From Spirosoma panaciterrae DSM 21099 (GTDB lineage: Bacteria > Bacteroidota > Bacteroidia > Cytophagales > Spirosomataceae), in contig NZ_KB893174.1 in the NCBI RefSeq assembly GCF_000374025.1, positions 124,001-188,000 on the forward strand: 64,000 bases of DNA, given 5' to 3'. Made by a program: the position numbers and the translations under genes. The notes beneath the pieces are model-generated. The model saw only the letters and a program-made list of their open reading frames with translations. It was not told the DNA's origin and ran no database searches. Below are positions 8,166 to 17,088 of this stretch, piece by piece (the first letter of the stretch is position 1; each line of letters starts with the position of its first letter).

Positions 8166-10271
8166 ATGAATACGACGCAAGCGTTCAACTACGTTAGCTA
8201 TCTCTGGGATGAGCAGAAAGCCGCAGAGCTCGCGGGTGATGAAGTAGCTTTGTTTATTTATCGTTCCAACCTGCTCGGTGCTGACCTGCGTCTGACGAAT
8301 TACGCTGGGGGGAACACATCTGTTAAGCTTCTGGAAACCAATCCGCTGACTGGCGAACCCGTTGAGGTAATGTGGGTAAAAGGCTCTGGTGGAGATATAG
8401 GTACACTTACCAAAAAAGGGTGTGCCAATCTGTACGTTGATCGTTTGCACGCGCTGAAAAGCCGATACCGGGGCCTGGAGTTTGAAGATGAAATGGTGGG
8501 ACTGTTCGATCATTGCCTCTTCGATCCCAAATGTGCGGCTCCTTCGATCGATACACCACTTCATGGGCTGCTTCCGTTCAAACACATCGACCACCTGCAC
8601 CCCGATGCGTTGATTGCCATTGCCGCCAGCAAAGATGGTGAAGCCATCATGCACGAAATCTGGGGTGATCAGATGGCCTGGATTCCCTGGCAGCGCCCCG
8701 GTTTCGACCTGGGTTTGAAACTCGAAGAAGCGGTGAAGAAAAACCCGAACCTACGCGGTATCATTCTGGGCGGCCATGGCCTGTTCACCTGGGGAGCTAC
8801 CTCCTACGAATCGTATATGAATACGCTGGAGGTTATTGAGCAGGCGTCGGAATACCTGCATCAGAACTTCGGCAAAAAACGTCCGGTGTTTGGTGGAGCC
8901 GCTCGTCAGAGTGAGACAGCCGAAAACCGGAGAAAACTGGCCGCCGATCTGATGCCAACCTTGCGCGGTCTGGCATCCAGCTACCGGCAGATGATCGGTC
9001 ATTTTACCGACGATGAGCGGGTACTGGAATTCGTAAACTCGAATGATCTGCCTCGTCTGGCCCGGCTGGGTACAAGTTGCCCCGACCACTTCCTCCGTAC
9101 CAAAATCCGTCCGTTGGTTCTCGACCCCGAGAAACTCACCAGTGCCGATAGTACGGCCTATCTTGGGCAGGCGTTTGCCGATTACCGCGCTGATTATACG
9201 GCGTATTATGAGCGTTGCAAACATCCCAACAGCCCCGCTATACGTGATACAAACCCTGTGGTGCTCCTGTGGCCGGGCGTAGGTATGATGACCTTCGCTA
9301 AAGATAAACAAACGGCTCGGGTCGCTGCCGAATTCTATACCAACGCCATCAATGTGATGAAGGGCGCTGAAGCCGTATCCGATTACGTGGGGTTGCCCGA
9401 ACAGGAAGCCTTCGATATTGAATACTGGCTGCTCGAAGAGGCAAAGCTACAGCGTATGCCCAAACCCAAGCCGCTGTCGGGTAAGATAGCCCTGATTACA
9501 GGTAGCGCCGGGGGCATTGGTAAAGCCATTGCCAAAAAATTCCTATCGGAAGGAGCTGTCGTTGTCATCAATGATAACGATGCTGATCGGTTGGCTGGCG
9601 CAAAAGACGAATTTCAGAAACAATACGGTAAGGATGCCTACGCAGCCGACCAACTGGACGTAACCAAGGCGAATACCATTGCGGCTACGTTCAATACAGC
9701 GGTACTGGCATTTGGTGGCGTCGATATTGTGGTCAACTGCGCTGGTTTGAGTATCTCGAAGCCGATTGAAGAACATACCGAACAAGACTGGGATTTGCTG
9801 TACGATGTACTCGTGAAAGGCCAGTTTCTGGTTACGCAGAAAGGCGTTGAGATCATGCGGAAGCAGAAACTGGGTGGGGATGTGATCAATATTGTCAGCA
9901 AAAATGCCCTGGTTTCCGGTCCTAACAACGCTGGATATGGTTCGGCCAAAGCAGCCCAACTGCATCTGAGCCGCCTGAATGCCGCCGAGTTGGGTAAAGA
10001 TCACATCCGGGTGAACGTGGTGAACCCCGATGCCGTTATTTCGGATTCGAAAATCTGGGCTGGCGCCTGGGCCGAAGGTCGGGCAAAAGCGTATGGCATT
10101 ACCGTGGAAGAACTACCCGCTTACTATGCCAAACGGACGTTGCTGAATGAGATCATCCTTCCCGACGACATTGCCAATGCGTGTCTGGCCTGTGTAAACG
10201 GCCTGCTGGCTAAATCGACAGGCAACGTTTTGAATGTAGACGGTGGCGTAGCGATGGCGTTTGTGCGATAA
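8166..10271 (+). CDS. rhaEW: Bifunctional L-rhamnulose-1-phosphate aldolase / L-lactaldehyde dehydrogenase
   Basis: 701-residue fusion of the last rhamnose steps. The N-terminal part (about 20-400) is a class II aldolase/adducin domain with YAGGNTSVK, WVKGSGGDIGT and GGHGLFTWG; it would split rhamnulose 1-phosphate to dihydroxyacetone phosphate and L-lactaldehyde. The C-terminal part (about 436-701) is a short-chain dehydrogenase with the nucleotide-binding TGSAGGIG (445-452), NCAG and the catalytic YGSAK, which would oxidise lactaldehyde to lactate. This architecture is known as RhaEW in several phyla and as RhaD in rhizobia. The start is the ATG at 8166, followed by rhaI after 48 bases. Cytoplasmic. 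Confidence 0.9.
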   Translation: MNTTQAFNYVSYLWDEQKAAELAGDEVALFIYRSNLLGADLRLTNYAGGNTSVKLLETNPLTGEPVEVMWVKGSGGDIGTLTKKGCANLYVDRLHALKSRYRGLEFEDEMVGLFDHCLFDPKCAAPSIDTPLHGLLPFKHIDHLHPDALIAIAASKDGEAIMHEIWGDQMAWIPWQRPGFDLGLKLEEAVKKNPNLRGIILGGHGLFTWGATSYESYMNTLEVIEQASEYLHQNFGKKRPVFGGAARQSETAENRRKLAADLMPTLRGLASSYRQMIGHFTDDERVLEFVNSNDLPRLARLGTSCPDHFLRTKIRPLVLDPEKLTSADSTAYLGQAFADYRADYTAYYERCKHPNSPAIRDTNPVVLLWPGVGMMTFAKDKQTARVAAEFYTNAINVMKGAEAVSDYVGLPEQEAFDIEYWLLEEAKLQRMPKPKPLSGKIALITGSAGGIGKAIAKKFLSEGAVVVINDNDADRLAGAKDEFQKQYGKDAYAADQLDVTKANTIAATFNTAVLAFGGVDIVVNCAGLSISKPIEEHTEQDWDLLYDVLVKGQFLVTQKGVEIMRKQKLGGDVINIVSKNALVSGPNNAGYGSAKAAQLHLSRLNAAELGKDHIRVNVVNPDAVISDSKIWAGAWAEGRAKAYGITVEELPAYYAKRTLLNEIILPDDIANACLACVNGLLAKSTGNVLNVDGGVAMAFVR

Positions 10272-10319
10272 TAAAATGGATCATCCAGAACTGGATACCT
10301 ATACCTTGTAGACCTTATT

Positions 10320-11594
10320 ATGCAAATCGAACGCGAACACATTGCGGATTATAACCAGTCGCAGTTGGAAGGGCATCAGCGGAAATTGTCATACTGGACA
10401 CAGGAGGTTGCGAAGGCAGAGCCCATCATTCAGAAGTTGATCGATTTTCAGATTGCCATCCCTAGCTGGGCATTAGGTACGGGCGGTACACGCTTCGGGC
10501 GGTTTCCGGGTGGGGGAGAACCCCGCTCGCTCGAAGAGAAAATTGAGGATGTTGGTTTGCTGCATGCGCTGAACCGCGCCAGCGGAGCCATTTCGTTGCA
10601 TATTCCCTGGGATATTCCGACTGACCCTCAGGCGATCAGGCAACTGGCGGCTAAACACGGGCTTCGGTTCGATGCGGTCAACTCCAATACCTTTCAGGAT
10701 CAGCCCGACCAGCACCATAGCTACAAATTCGGGTCCTTGCAACATACCGATGCGGCCGTTCGCCAGCAGGCTATCGACCATAATATCGAGGTGATCAGGC
10801 ATGGTGTGGCTTTAGGCTCTGATTCGCTGACGGTCTGGTTGTCTGACGGGTCCTGTTTCCCGGGTCAACTGAACTTTCGCAAAGCGTTCGACCGGACCCT
10901 GGGAAGCCTAGCTGAAATCTACGCGGCTCTGCCCAACGACTGGAAGATGTTTGTGGAATACAAAGCCTTTGAGCCTAACTTCTATTCGATGACGGTTGGC
11001 GATTGGGGCAGTAGTTTCCTGTATGCCAGCAAACTCGGTCCCAAAGCGTATACCCTTGTGGATTTAGGGCATCACCTGCCCAATGCCAACATCGAACAGA
11101 TCGTAGCGATTCTGTTGCATCAGGGCAAACTGGGTGGATTCCACTTCAACGATTCGAAGTATGGCGATGATGACCTGACTGTAGGAAGTATCCGGCCTTA
11201 CCAGTTGTTCCTGATTTTTGCTGAATTGATCGATGGCATGGATGCCCGTGGCATGAACCACGCGAAAGATCTGGGCTGGATGATCGATGCCAGTCATAAC
11301 GTAAAAGATCCGCTCGAAGACCTTCTCCAATCGGTCGAAGCAATTCAGATTGCCTATGCACAGGCACTACTCGTTGACCGCGAAGCACTGGAAGAAGCTC
11401 GTGAAGCCAACGACCCCGTTCGGGCGCAGGAAATTTTGCAGGAAGCTTTCCGCACCGATGTACGCCCGCTGGTAGCCGAAGCGCGTCGTCGGGCAGGCGG
11501 GGCTCTGAATCCATTGGCGCTGTTCCGCAGCCTGAACATCCGTCAGCAACTCATCGGCGAACGGGGTGCCAAAACCGTAGCAACGGGACTTTAA
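10320..11594 (+). CDS. rhaI: L-rhamnose isomerase (Pseudomonas stutzeri-type RhaI)
   Basis: Metal-dependent aldose-ketose isomerase converting L-rhamnose to L-rhamnulose; 424 residues, the usual length of the RhaI type, which is unrelated in length and detail to enterobacterial RhaA. Recognisable stretches are HIPWDIPTDPQAIRQLAAKHG, FDAVNSNTFQDQ, SDGSCFPGQLNFRKAFDRTL, KMFVEYKAFEPNFYSM and GGFHFNDSKYGDDDLTVGS, which carry the metal-binding acidic and histidine residues. It lies between rhaEW and rhaB on the same strand. Its stop at 11592-11594 is followed at once by a repeat-built hairpin that runs up to the rhaB start. Confidence 0.92.
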   Translation: MQIEREHIADYNQSQLEGHQRKLSYWTQEVAKAEPIIQKLIDFQIAIPSWALGTGGTRFGRFPGGGEPRSLEEKIEDVGLLHALNRASGAISLHIPWDIPTDPQAIRQLAAKHGLRFDAVNSNTFQDQPDQHHSYKFGSLQHTDAAVRQQAIDHNIEVIRHGVALGSDSLTVWLSDGSCFPGQLNFRKAFDRTLGSLAEIYAALPNDWKMFVEYKAFEPNFYSMTVGDWGSSFLYASKLGPKAYTLVDLGHHLPNANIEQIVAILLHQGKLGGFHFNDSKYGDDDLTVGSIRPYQLFLIFAELIDGMDARGMNHAKDLGWMIDASHNVKDPLEDLLQSVEAIQIAYAQALLVDREALEEAREANDPVRAQEILQEAFRTDVRPLVAEARRRAGGALNPLALFRSLNIRQQLIGERGAKTVATGL

Positions 11595-11600
11595 CTAATG

Positions 11601-11685
11601 AGCGAAAGGGTGAAAGAGTGAAAGAGCGAAAAGTCGGCGCAATCCTATTCACTCTTTCACTCTTTCACTCTTTCACTCTTTCACT
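11601..11685. repeat. Octamer-built inverted repeat abutting the rhaB start codon
   Basis: The left arm 11601-11631 is about four degenerate copies of AGTGAAAG or AGCGAAAG. The right arm 11648-11685 is nearly five uninterrupted copies of the reverse complement CTTTCACT, and its last base directly precedes the ATG at 11686. The arms can pair in several registers. It sits inside the rhamnose operon, between rhaI and rhaB, and shares its unit with the repeat at 38969-39051. Confidence 0.85.
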
Positions 11686-13080
11686 ATGGACGTTGTTGCA
11701 ATTTTTGACATCGGAAAGACCAATAAGAAGCTGTTTCTGTTTGACGAACAGTACCGTATCGTTTGGGAGAAGTCGGAGCAGTTTGCCGAGGTGCCTGACG
11801 AAGACGGGGATATGGGCGAAGACCTAGAACTTCTTCGGAACTGGGTAACGGCGTCGCTGGCTGACGTGATGACTTTGCCAGACTTTTCAGTAAAAGCCGT
11901 CAATTTTTCCACGTACGGGGCCAGCCTGGTGTATGTCGATCAAACTGGTCAGGCCATTGCCCCGCTTTATAACTACCTGAAAGCCTACCCCGCTGTCTTA
12001 CTCCATCAGTTTTTTACGACCTACGGGGGCGAAACAGAATTGACGCGCCAGACCGCGTCGCCTTCGCTGGGAAGCCTGAACTCGGGTCTTCAACTGTATC
12101 GCTTTAAATATGAACAACCCGAGCCGTTCGCCAAACTGGCTTTTGCTTTGCATTTACCGCAGTATGTAAGCTCCCTGATAAATAACTGGCTGGTTTCAGA
12201 CCTGACCAGCATCGGGTGTCATACCATGTTGTGGGATTTTGATCGGCAGCAATACCATAAGTGGGTGCTTGACGAAAAGCTTGATGGCCATCTGGCACCT
12301 ATTGTTCCTTCAGATTCGGTTCGTAGCATAGCTATTGGACAACGTACGGTGCAGGTAGGGGTGGGGTTGCACGATAGTTCATCGGCGTTGATTCCGTATC
12401 TGGCGTCATTTCAGGAACCGTTTGTGCTCATATCGACCGGGACGTGGTGCGTCAGTATGAATCCATTCAATAATCGTCCGCTAACTCCTGAAGAATTACA
12501 ATACGATTGCCTGAACTACATGCACTACAAAGGCCAGCCGGTAAAATCGTCCCGGCTGTTTGCCGGATATGAGCATGAGCAGCAGGCAAAACGGTTGGCG
12601 GACCATTTTCAGATGCCTGTCGATCAATACAAAAAGGTAGGCTATAACCCGGATACGATTGATCGCTTACGGCATACACTGAGTCAGGTAACCACCGGGA
12701 ATGATGCGAAGGGCGATCAACTCCTGTCGATGAAAGGTTCGTTGTTTGGCCAGCGTAAACTGGCTGATTTTGTCAGTTACGACGAAGCGTATCACCAGCT
12801 TATTCTTGATATTGTATCGCAGCAGTTGATTTCAACCAACCTGGTGCTGGCGGGCTCGCCTGTGAAACGGATTTTTGTGGATGGAGGATTTGGCAAAAAC
12901 CCCATTTATATGAATTTGCTGGCTATAGCTTTTCCGTCCATCGAAGTCTATGCTGCATCGGTAGCGCAGGCGTCGGCTCTTGGGGCGGCCCTGGCTATAC
13001 ATCCGCATTGGAATACCTACCCGCTGCCCGGCGATTGTGTTGAACTTAAAAAATACACAGCCCAGACCGTTACTCATTAA
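11686..13080 (+). CDS. rhaB: FGGY-family carbohydrate kinase, probable L-rhamnulokinase
   Basis: ATP-dependent sugar kinase of the FGGY/actin-like ATPase fold, 464 residues, placed between rhamnose isomerase and aldolase steps and therefore expected to phosphorylate L-rhamnulose. The N-terminal phosphate-1 region is VVAIFDIGKTNKKLFLFD; the C-terminal half has STGTWCVSMNPF and the adenosine-binding stretch IFVDGGFGKNPIYMNL followed by ASALGAALAI. It belongs to the divergent kinase type that accompanies the RhaI isomerase rather than the classic E. coli RhaB. The start is chosen at ATG 11686, directly after the inverted repeat. The GH105 gene follows after 17 bases. Confidence 0.85.
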   Translation: MDVVAIFDIGKTNKKLFLFDEQYRIVWEKSEQFAEVPDEDGDMGEDLELLRNWVTASLADVMTLPDFSVKAVNFSTYGASLVYVDQTGQAIAPLYNYLKAYPAVLLHQFFTTYGGETELTRQTASPSLGSLNSGLQLYRFKYEQPEPFAKLAFALHLPQYVSSLINNWLVSDLTSIGCHTMLWDFDRQQYHKWVLDEKLDGHLAPIVPSDSVRSIAIGQRTVQVGVGLHDSSSALIPYLASFQEPFVLISTGTWCVSMNPFNNRPLTPEELQYDCLNYMHYKGQPVKSSRLFAGYEHEQQAKRLADHFQMPVDQYKKVGYNPDTIDRLRHTLSQVTTGNDAKGDQLLSMKGSLFGQRKLADFVSYDEAYHQLILDIVSQQLISTNLVLAGSPVKRIFVDGGFGKNPIYMNLLAIAFPSIEVYAASVAQASALGAALAIHPHWNTYPLPGDCVELKKYTAQTVTH

Positions 13081-13097
13081 CCCCAAAATTTGAACTT

Positions 13098-14285
13098 ATG
13101 AAATGCCGACCGATAAGGTACGGGTTTACCCTCTTGTTTGTCGTAACTGCTCTGGTTGTTCAGGCGCAGAAACTTCCAGGCAGAAAGGAAATTCTGGCTA
13201 AAATGACCCTGGTCAATGCGTACTTTATGAAAACCTGGCCCGATCCGGGAAAAGAAATCGTGACCAATAAGACCCGACCCAGCAACATCTGGACACGGGC
13301 TGTTTATTACGAAGGGCTGATGGCGTTGTATGGGATCGATAAACAGAAGGCGTATTACGATTATGCGGTTGAGTGGGGCGTAAAGCATAATTGGGGACTT
13401 CGTAGCGGGAATAAAACCCGGAACGCCGACGATCAGTGCTGTGGACAAACGTATATCGACCTCTATTGGATCGACCGGGAGGCCGGCCATCTGCAACCCG
13501 AGCGGATCCGTGATATAAAGGCGTCTATCGATGCGATGGTAGCGAGTGATAAAGTCGATGACTGGAACTGGATCGATGCCCTGCAGATGGCCATGCCCGT
13601 ATTTGCTCAGTTGGGAACCCTGGAGAAGAAGGGGAGTGATGCGGCTACTGCTTATTTTGAGAAGATGTACCAGATCTATACCTATTCGAAAACGAAGCAT
13701 GGCGGTATTGGCCTTTACAATCCCGCCGACCATCTGTGGTGGCGGGATAAGGACTTTGTGCCACCCTACAAAGAGCCCAATGGACAGAACTGCTACTGGT
13801 CGAGGGGCAATGGTTGGGTTGTAGCGGCTCTGGTGCGAGTACTCGACATCATGCCCAAAGATGCCCCACACCGCGATGAATATCAGAAAACGTATCTGGA
13901 AATGATGCAGGCCCTGGTGCCTTTACAGCGTCCGGATGGCTACTGGAATGTCAGCCTGCATGACCCGACGAACTACGGAGGTAAAGAACTTACCGGAACC
14001 GCTTTGTTTGTGTACGGCATGGCCTGGGGCATCAACCACGGCTTGCTCGATCGGAAGACCTATCTCCCGGTTATTGCCAAAGCCTGGAATGCGATGGCGA
14101 CTGAATCGGTCCATCCAAGTGGCTTTTTAGGGTATGTGCAGGGAACGGGGAAAGAGCCTAAAGACGGCCAGCCTGTTACCTACGATAGCAAACCTGATTT
14201 TGAGGATTACGGGCTGGGCTGCTTGCTGCTGGCGGGAACAGAGTTATATAAACTAAACGAGTCCTCGGCTTACCGAAAAAACTGA
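13098..14285 (+). CDS. Secreted GH88/GH105-type unsaturated rhamnogalacturonyl hydrolase
   Basis: 395-residue (alpha/alpha)6-barrel glycoside hydrolase like YteR, which removes the unsaturated galacturonyl residue left at the non-reducing end of rhamnogalacturonan fragments by pectate-type lyases. The N-terminus (GFTLLFVVTALVVQAQ) is a signal peptide, so it acts in the periplasm. Family stretches are SNIWTRAVYYEGLMALY, ADDQCCGQTYIDLY with the probable catalytic aspartate, WNWIDALQMAMP, YWSRGNGWVVAALVRVL and GYWNVSLHDP. Its position inside the rhamnose operon indicates that the imported sugar comes from pectin. RhaM follows after 18 bases. Confidence 0.85.
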   Translation: MKCRPIRYGFTLLFVVTALVVQAQKLPGRKEILAKMTLVNAYFMKTWPDPGKEIVTNKTRPSNIWTRAVYYEGLMALYGIDKQKAYYDYAVEWGVKHNWGLRSGNKTRNADDQCCGQTYIDLYWIDREAGHLQPERIRDIKASIDAMVASDKVDDWNWIDALQMAMPVFAQLGTLEKKGSDAATAYFEKMYQIYTYSKTKHGGIGLYNPADHLWWRDKDFVPPYKEPNGQNCYWSRGNGWVVAALVRVLDIMPKDAPHRDEYQKTYLEMMQALVPLQRPDGYWNVSLHDPTNYGGKELTGTALFVYGMAWGINHGLLDRKTYLPVIAKAWNAMATESVHPSGFLGYVQGTGKEPKDGQPVTYDSKPDFEDYGLGCLLLAGTELYKLNESSAYRKN

Positions 14286-14303
14286 GCCGAGGACTAATGG
14301 AAT

Positions 14304-14618
14304 ATGGAAGAAATTGCGTTTACAATGAAGTTGAAGCCTGGGGTAGAGGCCGAGTACCAGCGTCGCCACGACGAGATATGGCCCGAATTGTCGCAGGCAT
14401 TGACCCATGCAGGCATTCGGGATTACTCGATATTTCTGGATCGGGCCAGTGGCACCTTGTTTGGCGTTCAGAAGCGGCTACCGAATCACACCGCCGATGC
14501 CCTGCCCGAATTGCCTGTTATGAAACGCTGGTGGGCCTATATGGCGGATCTGATGGACACGAATCCCGATAATTCCCCGCTAGCTGTTCGGCTGGAGCGG
14601 GTGTTTCATATGGATTAG
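14304..14618 (+). CDS. rhaM: L-rhamnose mutarotase
   Basis: 104-residue dimeric alpha/beta-barrel enzyme that interconverts the alpha and beta anomers of L-rhamnose, supplying the form used by the isomerase. The length equals E. coli RhaM (104). Conserved features: FTMKLKPGVEAEYQRRHDEIW with the catalytic H22, GIRDYSIFLD, LFGVQKR, and the C-terminal KRWWAYMADLMDTNPDNSP. It is the last gene of the rhamnose operon and its stop overlaps the stop of the convergent gene by a few bases. Cytoplasmic. Confidence 0.95.
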   Translation: MEEIAFTMKLKPGVEAEYQRRHDEIWPELSQALTHAGIRDYSIFLDRASGTLFGVQKRLPNHTADALPELPVMKRWWAYMADLMDTNPDNSPLAVRLERVFHMD

Positions 14619-15544
14619 CGCAGATCGGCCAACCACTGCTGGGCAAACGTGCGGGCTTCCAGTACGGGCCCCTTACCAAGTCGATACAGGAATTTCCACT
14701 CCGCAGGCTTTCGCTGGTAAACAGGGTTAGCAAATTCCTGCTTCCGACCCATCGGAATCAGTCGGGCATTGAAGTCGACGGTTTCGGTCAGGGTAATAAA
14801 ATCCTGCAATCGTTTTTTCAGCAAGGGCCGGAAATCAGTATGGGCGTCGAATTCGGCTTTTTGCCGACGTTGTTGTGCCAGTTGATTTTTATCGACTTCG
14901 GGCGTGGTCGTCGACTGGTCGATGTTCGACAGAGCCTGCCGTTTCAGCAGCGCCAGATACTGTTTTTTGCAGTCGGCAGGGGGTAAGTTCAGAACCTTTT
15001 TCAGTTCAGCGATAAATTGCGTTTTGCTGCTTCGTTCGCTGCCCGACAGAGCTGCCAATTCCTGTTCTTCCTGCACTAACTGACTCCGTACAGCCATCTG
15101 GATCATAGCGGGATCCATGCCGGCAAACGCCTGATCGAGTGTGGCTAACTGGTTTTTCATGGCGGAGCGATTGGCGTCGTTGTCCTGTTTCTTTTGGGCC
15201 ATACGTTCGTCAGTATACGCTTCGTCGTACGGATAATACGTTCGCAAATCCTGTAGCCAGGCATCTTTAAAATTCGAGGACTCCACATAAGTCCGAACTA
15301 CGTGGCCCAGTGCCCGAACGGTCGTTGTTCGCGACGACTCTGGGATTCGGCGGGCCATTTGTCGCATTGAGCTGGTGGCGTTAAAAAAGAACCATTGTGG
15401 CTCTTTCAGGTTGAGCAGCACATCCTGCCGTAGTTTACCCGTATCGATGCTAAGTTCGGTCATAACATCGCTTACCCGGGCAGCAACGAGCCAGTAGCAC
15501 ACGCTGAATAGAAGAAGAAGGGTGATGCGTTTCGTGGTTTTCAT
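14615..15544 (-). CDS. Hypothetical exported protein
   Basis: 309 residues starting with a hydrophobic, probable signal-peptide segment (ITLLLLFSVCYWLVAA). The rest is soluble, mostly helical and rich in charged residues, with QWFFFNATSSMRQMARRIPE near the N-terminus, a helical Gln/Glu/Lys-rich middle and a C-terminus containing NPVYQRKPAEWKFLYRLGKG. I recognise no enzyme motif. It converges on rhaM with overlapping stops, so it is not part of the rhamnose operon. The start is the only well-placed ATG before the hydrophobic segment. Confidence 0.7.
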   Translation of the reverse strand: MKTTKRITLLLLFSVCYWLVAARVSDVMTELSIDTGKLRQDVLLNLKEPQWFFFNATSSMRQMARRIPESSRTTTVRALGHVVRTYVESSNFKDAWLQDLRTYYPYDEAYTDERMAQKKQDNDANRSAMKNQLATLDQAFAGMDPAMIQMAVRSQLVQEEQELAALSGSERSSKTQFIAELKKVLNLPPADCKKQYLALLKRQALSNIDQSTTTPEVDKNQLAQQRRQKAEFDAHTDFRPLLKKRLQDFITLTETVDFNARLIPMGRKQEFANPVYQRKPAEWKFLYRLGKGPVLEARTFAQQWLADLR

Positions 15545-15633
15545 GAGCGGTAAGAAAAAGAGAAAGGTGAGCAGGTATTTTTTTGCAGTGTAAAAGTCTG
15601 AGTAGCAGTTGCATTACGAAAAGCGAACATCCA

Positions 15634-16389
15634 TCAACCCACAAAAGCAGGCAATGAGTTGATGGATCTGGCCTTTGAACGGATATATTCCGTACCGACA
15701 AATAGCGGATTTCCCAATGAAACAGGTAGCTGATTGACTCCGTAGCAATACAAGGTTTGCGAGGGTTGACCCGGCTCGGATTCGAAGGTTACCTGACAGT
15801 GGTTCATGGCGGCCGGGGTTTTGGTAAAGGGCCATGGATGACCTACCTGAGCAACCGTAAGCAAGCCGGCATCATTTCCCAGAATGGCTAACTCGGCCGA
15901 TGGCGCAAAGCGCCGAAACGTGGGCAGGCCGAAGCGTTGCATAAGCTGCCGGGTGGTTGTCGGGGTGCATTCTGTGGCAATGCCTACCTCACTGATTCCC
16001 TGAAACAGATCATCGACCGTCAGATTCGGGTTAAACAATGTCAGGTCGTTTCGGCTGATAAATTTGACCAGATTGCCGTTGTTGTCGTAAAAAAAACTGG
16101 CCCGGGCACGCCAGGTTGGCAATTCGATTGTTTCCTGTCCGTTGGTGGTCAGATAGTTCAGCGGATAGCTGTGCAGGCAGACTTCCAGCATACCCACGGG
16201 CACGTTGATGGCAAAATGATACGGTGCTACCGGCTCATCGACGGCCCTGAAAGTCAGGCGGGTCCAACCCGCCTGAACCGTCAGGGTGTCGACCGATTCA
16301 CCAACGATCGGTAAGCCGAGCTGCCGGGTGTAAAAGGTTCGCGTTCCCGGCAGATCGGTCGTGTAGAGTTCAAGGGCTATGATTTTCAT
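15634..16389 (-). CDS. VOC (glyoxalase/dioxygenase-fold) family protein
   Basis: 251 residues with an N-terminal vicinal-oxygen-chelate repeat (MKIIALELYTTDLPGTRTFYTRQLGLPI, ending FFYDNNGNLVKFISRND) and a weaker second repeat (ISEVGIATECTPTTTRQLMQRFGLPTF, LGNDAGLLTVA). Two-repeat VOC proteins form a metal site between modules, but the ligands cannot be assigned here with confidence. The substrate is unknown. It lies in a run of minus-strand genes (14615-17931) and starts 9 bases after the next upstream gene ends, so it probably shares a transcript with it. Confidence 0.78.
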   Translation of the reverse strand: MKIIALELYTTDLPGTRTFYTRQLGLPIVGESVDTLTVQAGWTRLTFRAVDEPVAPYHFAINVPVGMLEVCLHSYPLNYLTTNGQETIELPTWRARASFFYDNNGNLVKFISRNDLTLFNPNLTVDDLFQGISEVGIATECTPTTTRQLMQRFGLPTFRRFAPSAELAILGNDAGLLTVAQVGHPWPFTKTPAAMNHCQVTFESEPGQPSQTLYCYGVNQLPVSLGNPLFVGTEYIRSKARSINSLPAFVG

Positions 16390-16398
16390 GAGGCCGTT

Positions 16399-16893
16399 CT
16401 ACTGATTAACAACCGACTTTAAGGTCACCGTTGTTGTTGATGTTTGATTGTGCTCGGTAGCTGTTTTCTCGATCTTTACCCCGGCAGCCGATGCTTCGAG
16501 TACTTTCCATTCCGATACCAGGTGGGCATCTTTGTCGCTTACGATGCGGATGGTGGCTGTTTTCTCGTTGTAGGTCCAGTGGCTGGGTCTGCTCACTATA
16601 GGCAGCGATTCGTCTGATGAGCACGAAAGGGCACCTGTATTGCCAGTTAGTTTACCATTTTCTTCGAAAGTCAGGGTGTTGTCTTTGTCGCAGGGGCGTA
16701 GAAATGCCATCAGATCAGTATCTACTTTGCCATCACCATCCAGATCAATAGCAGGGCTTACCTGAAACGCGGTCATACTTAAGTTCTTGCCAGTGAAGGC
16801 CAGACTTTTGCTGTTAGAAGGAAGTTTGTACGATGCGGCTGTCAGCATAAATGTGGCAACAGCGGCCAGGAAGAAGGTGTTAAACGCTTTCAT
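16399..16893 (-). CDS. Exported lipocalin-like protein
   Basis: 164 residues with a signal peptide (AFNTFFLAAVATFMLTAASY) and a beta-rich body. DLDGDGKVDTDLM is a calcium-binding-like Asp-rich loop, and the order FLRPCDKDNTLTFEENGKL, HWTYNEKTATIRIV, KTATEHNQTSTTTVTL resembles the lipocalin-like proteins common in Bacteroidetes. Two cysteines (in RPCDKD and ALSCSSD) could form a disulfide. Function unknown. Its leader resembles that of the gene at 17089-17931, and a short upstream frame overlaps its start. Confidence 0.65.
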   Translation of the reverse strand: MKAFNTFFLAAVATFMLTAASYKLPSNSKSLAFTGKNLSMTAFQVSPAIDLDGDGKVDTDLMAFLRPCDKDNTLTFEENGKLTGNTGALSCSSDESLPIVSRPSHWTYNEKTATIRIVSDKDAHLVSEWKVLEASAAGVKIEKTATEHNQTSTTTVTLKSVVNQ

Positions 16894-16945
16894 TGTAGTT
16901 GTTGTTTTTGGTTGAAAAAGAGGTCTTTAATGGATTGTTGTTCAT
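16880..16945 (-). other. Candidate leader frame (21 codons) overlapping the lipocalin-like gene start
   Basis: An ATG at 16945 (minus) opens a 21-residue frame beginning MNNNPLKTSF and ending NNNYNESV, with its stop at 16880-16882 inside the next gene. The upstream DNA of the gene at 17931 has a similar layout, with ATGAACAACAA followed by CTCTTTTT, AACCA and AAACAACAACTA. This may be a leader peptide or simply a shared untranslated leader; there is no proof of translation. Confidence 0.3.
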
Positions 16946-17088
16946 TTTGTCTGATTGACCTGGCAAAGTTGTCGTTCAATCAGGGGCTGTCCTACCATCC
17001 TGTTTGTCAATCGGGAAAAGACGCGTATGAACTGATGCGAAAGGCCCGTCAAGCGTATAGAAGGACACATCGATTCGCTGACAAACGG

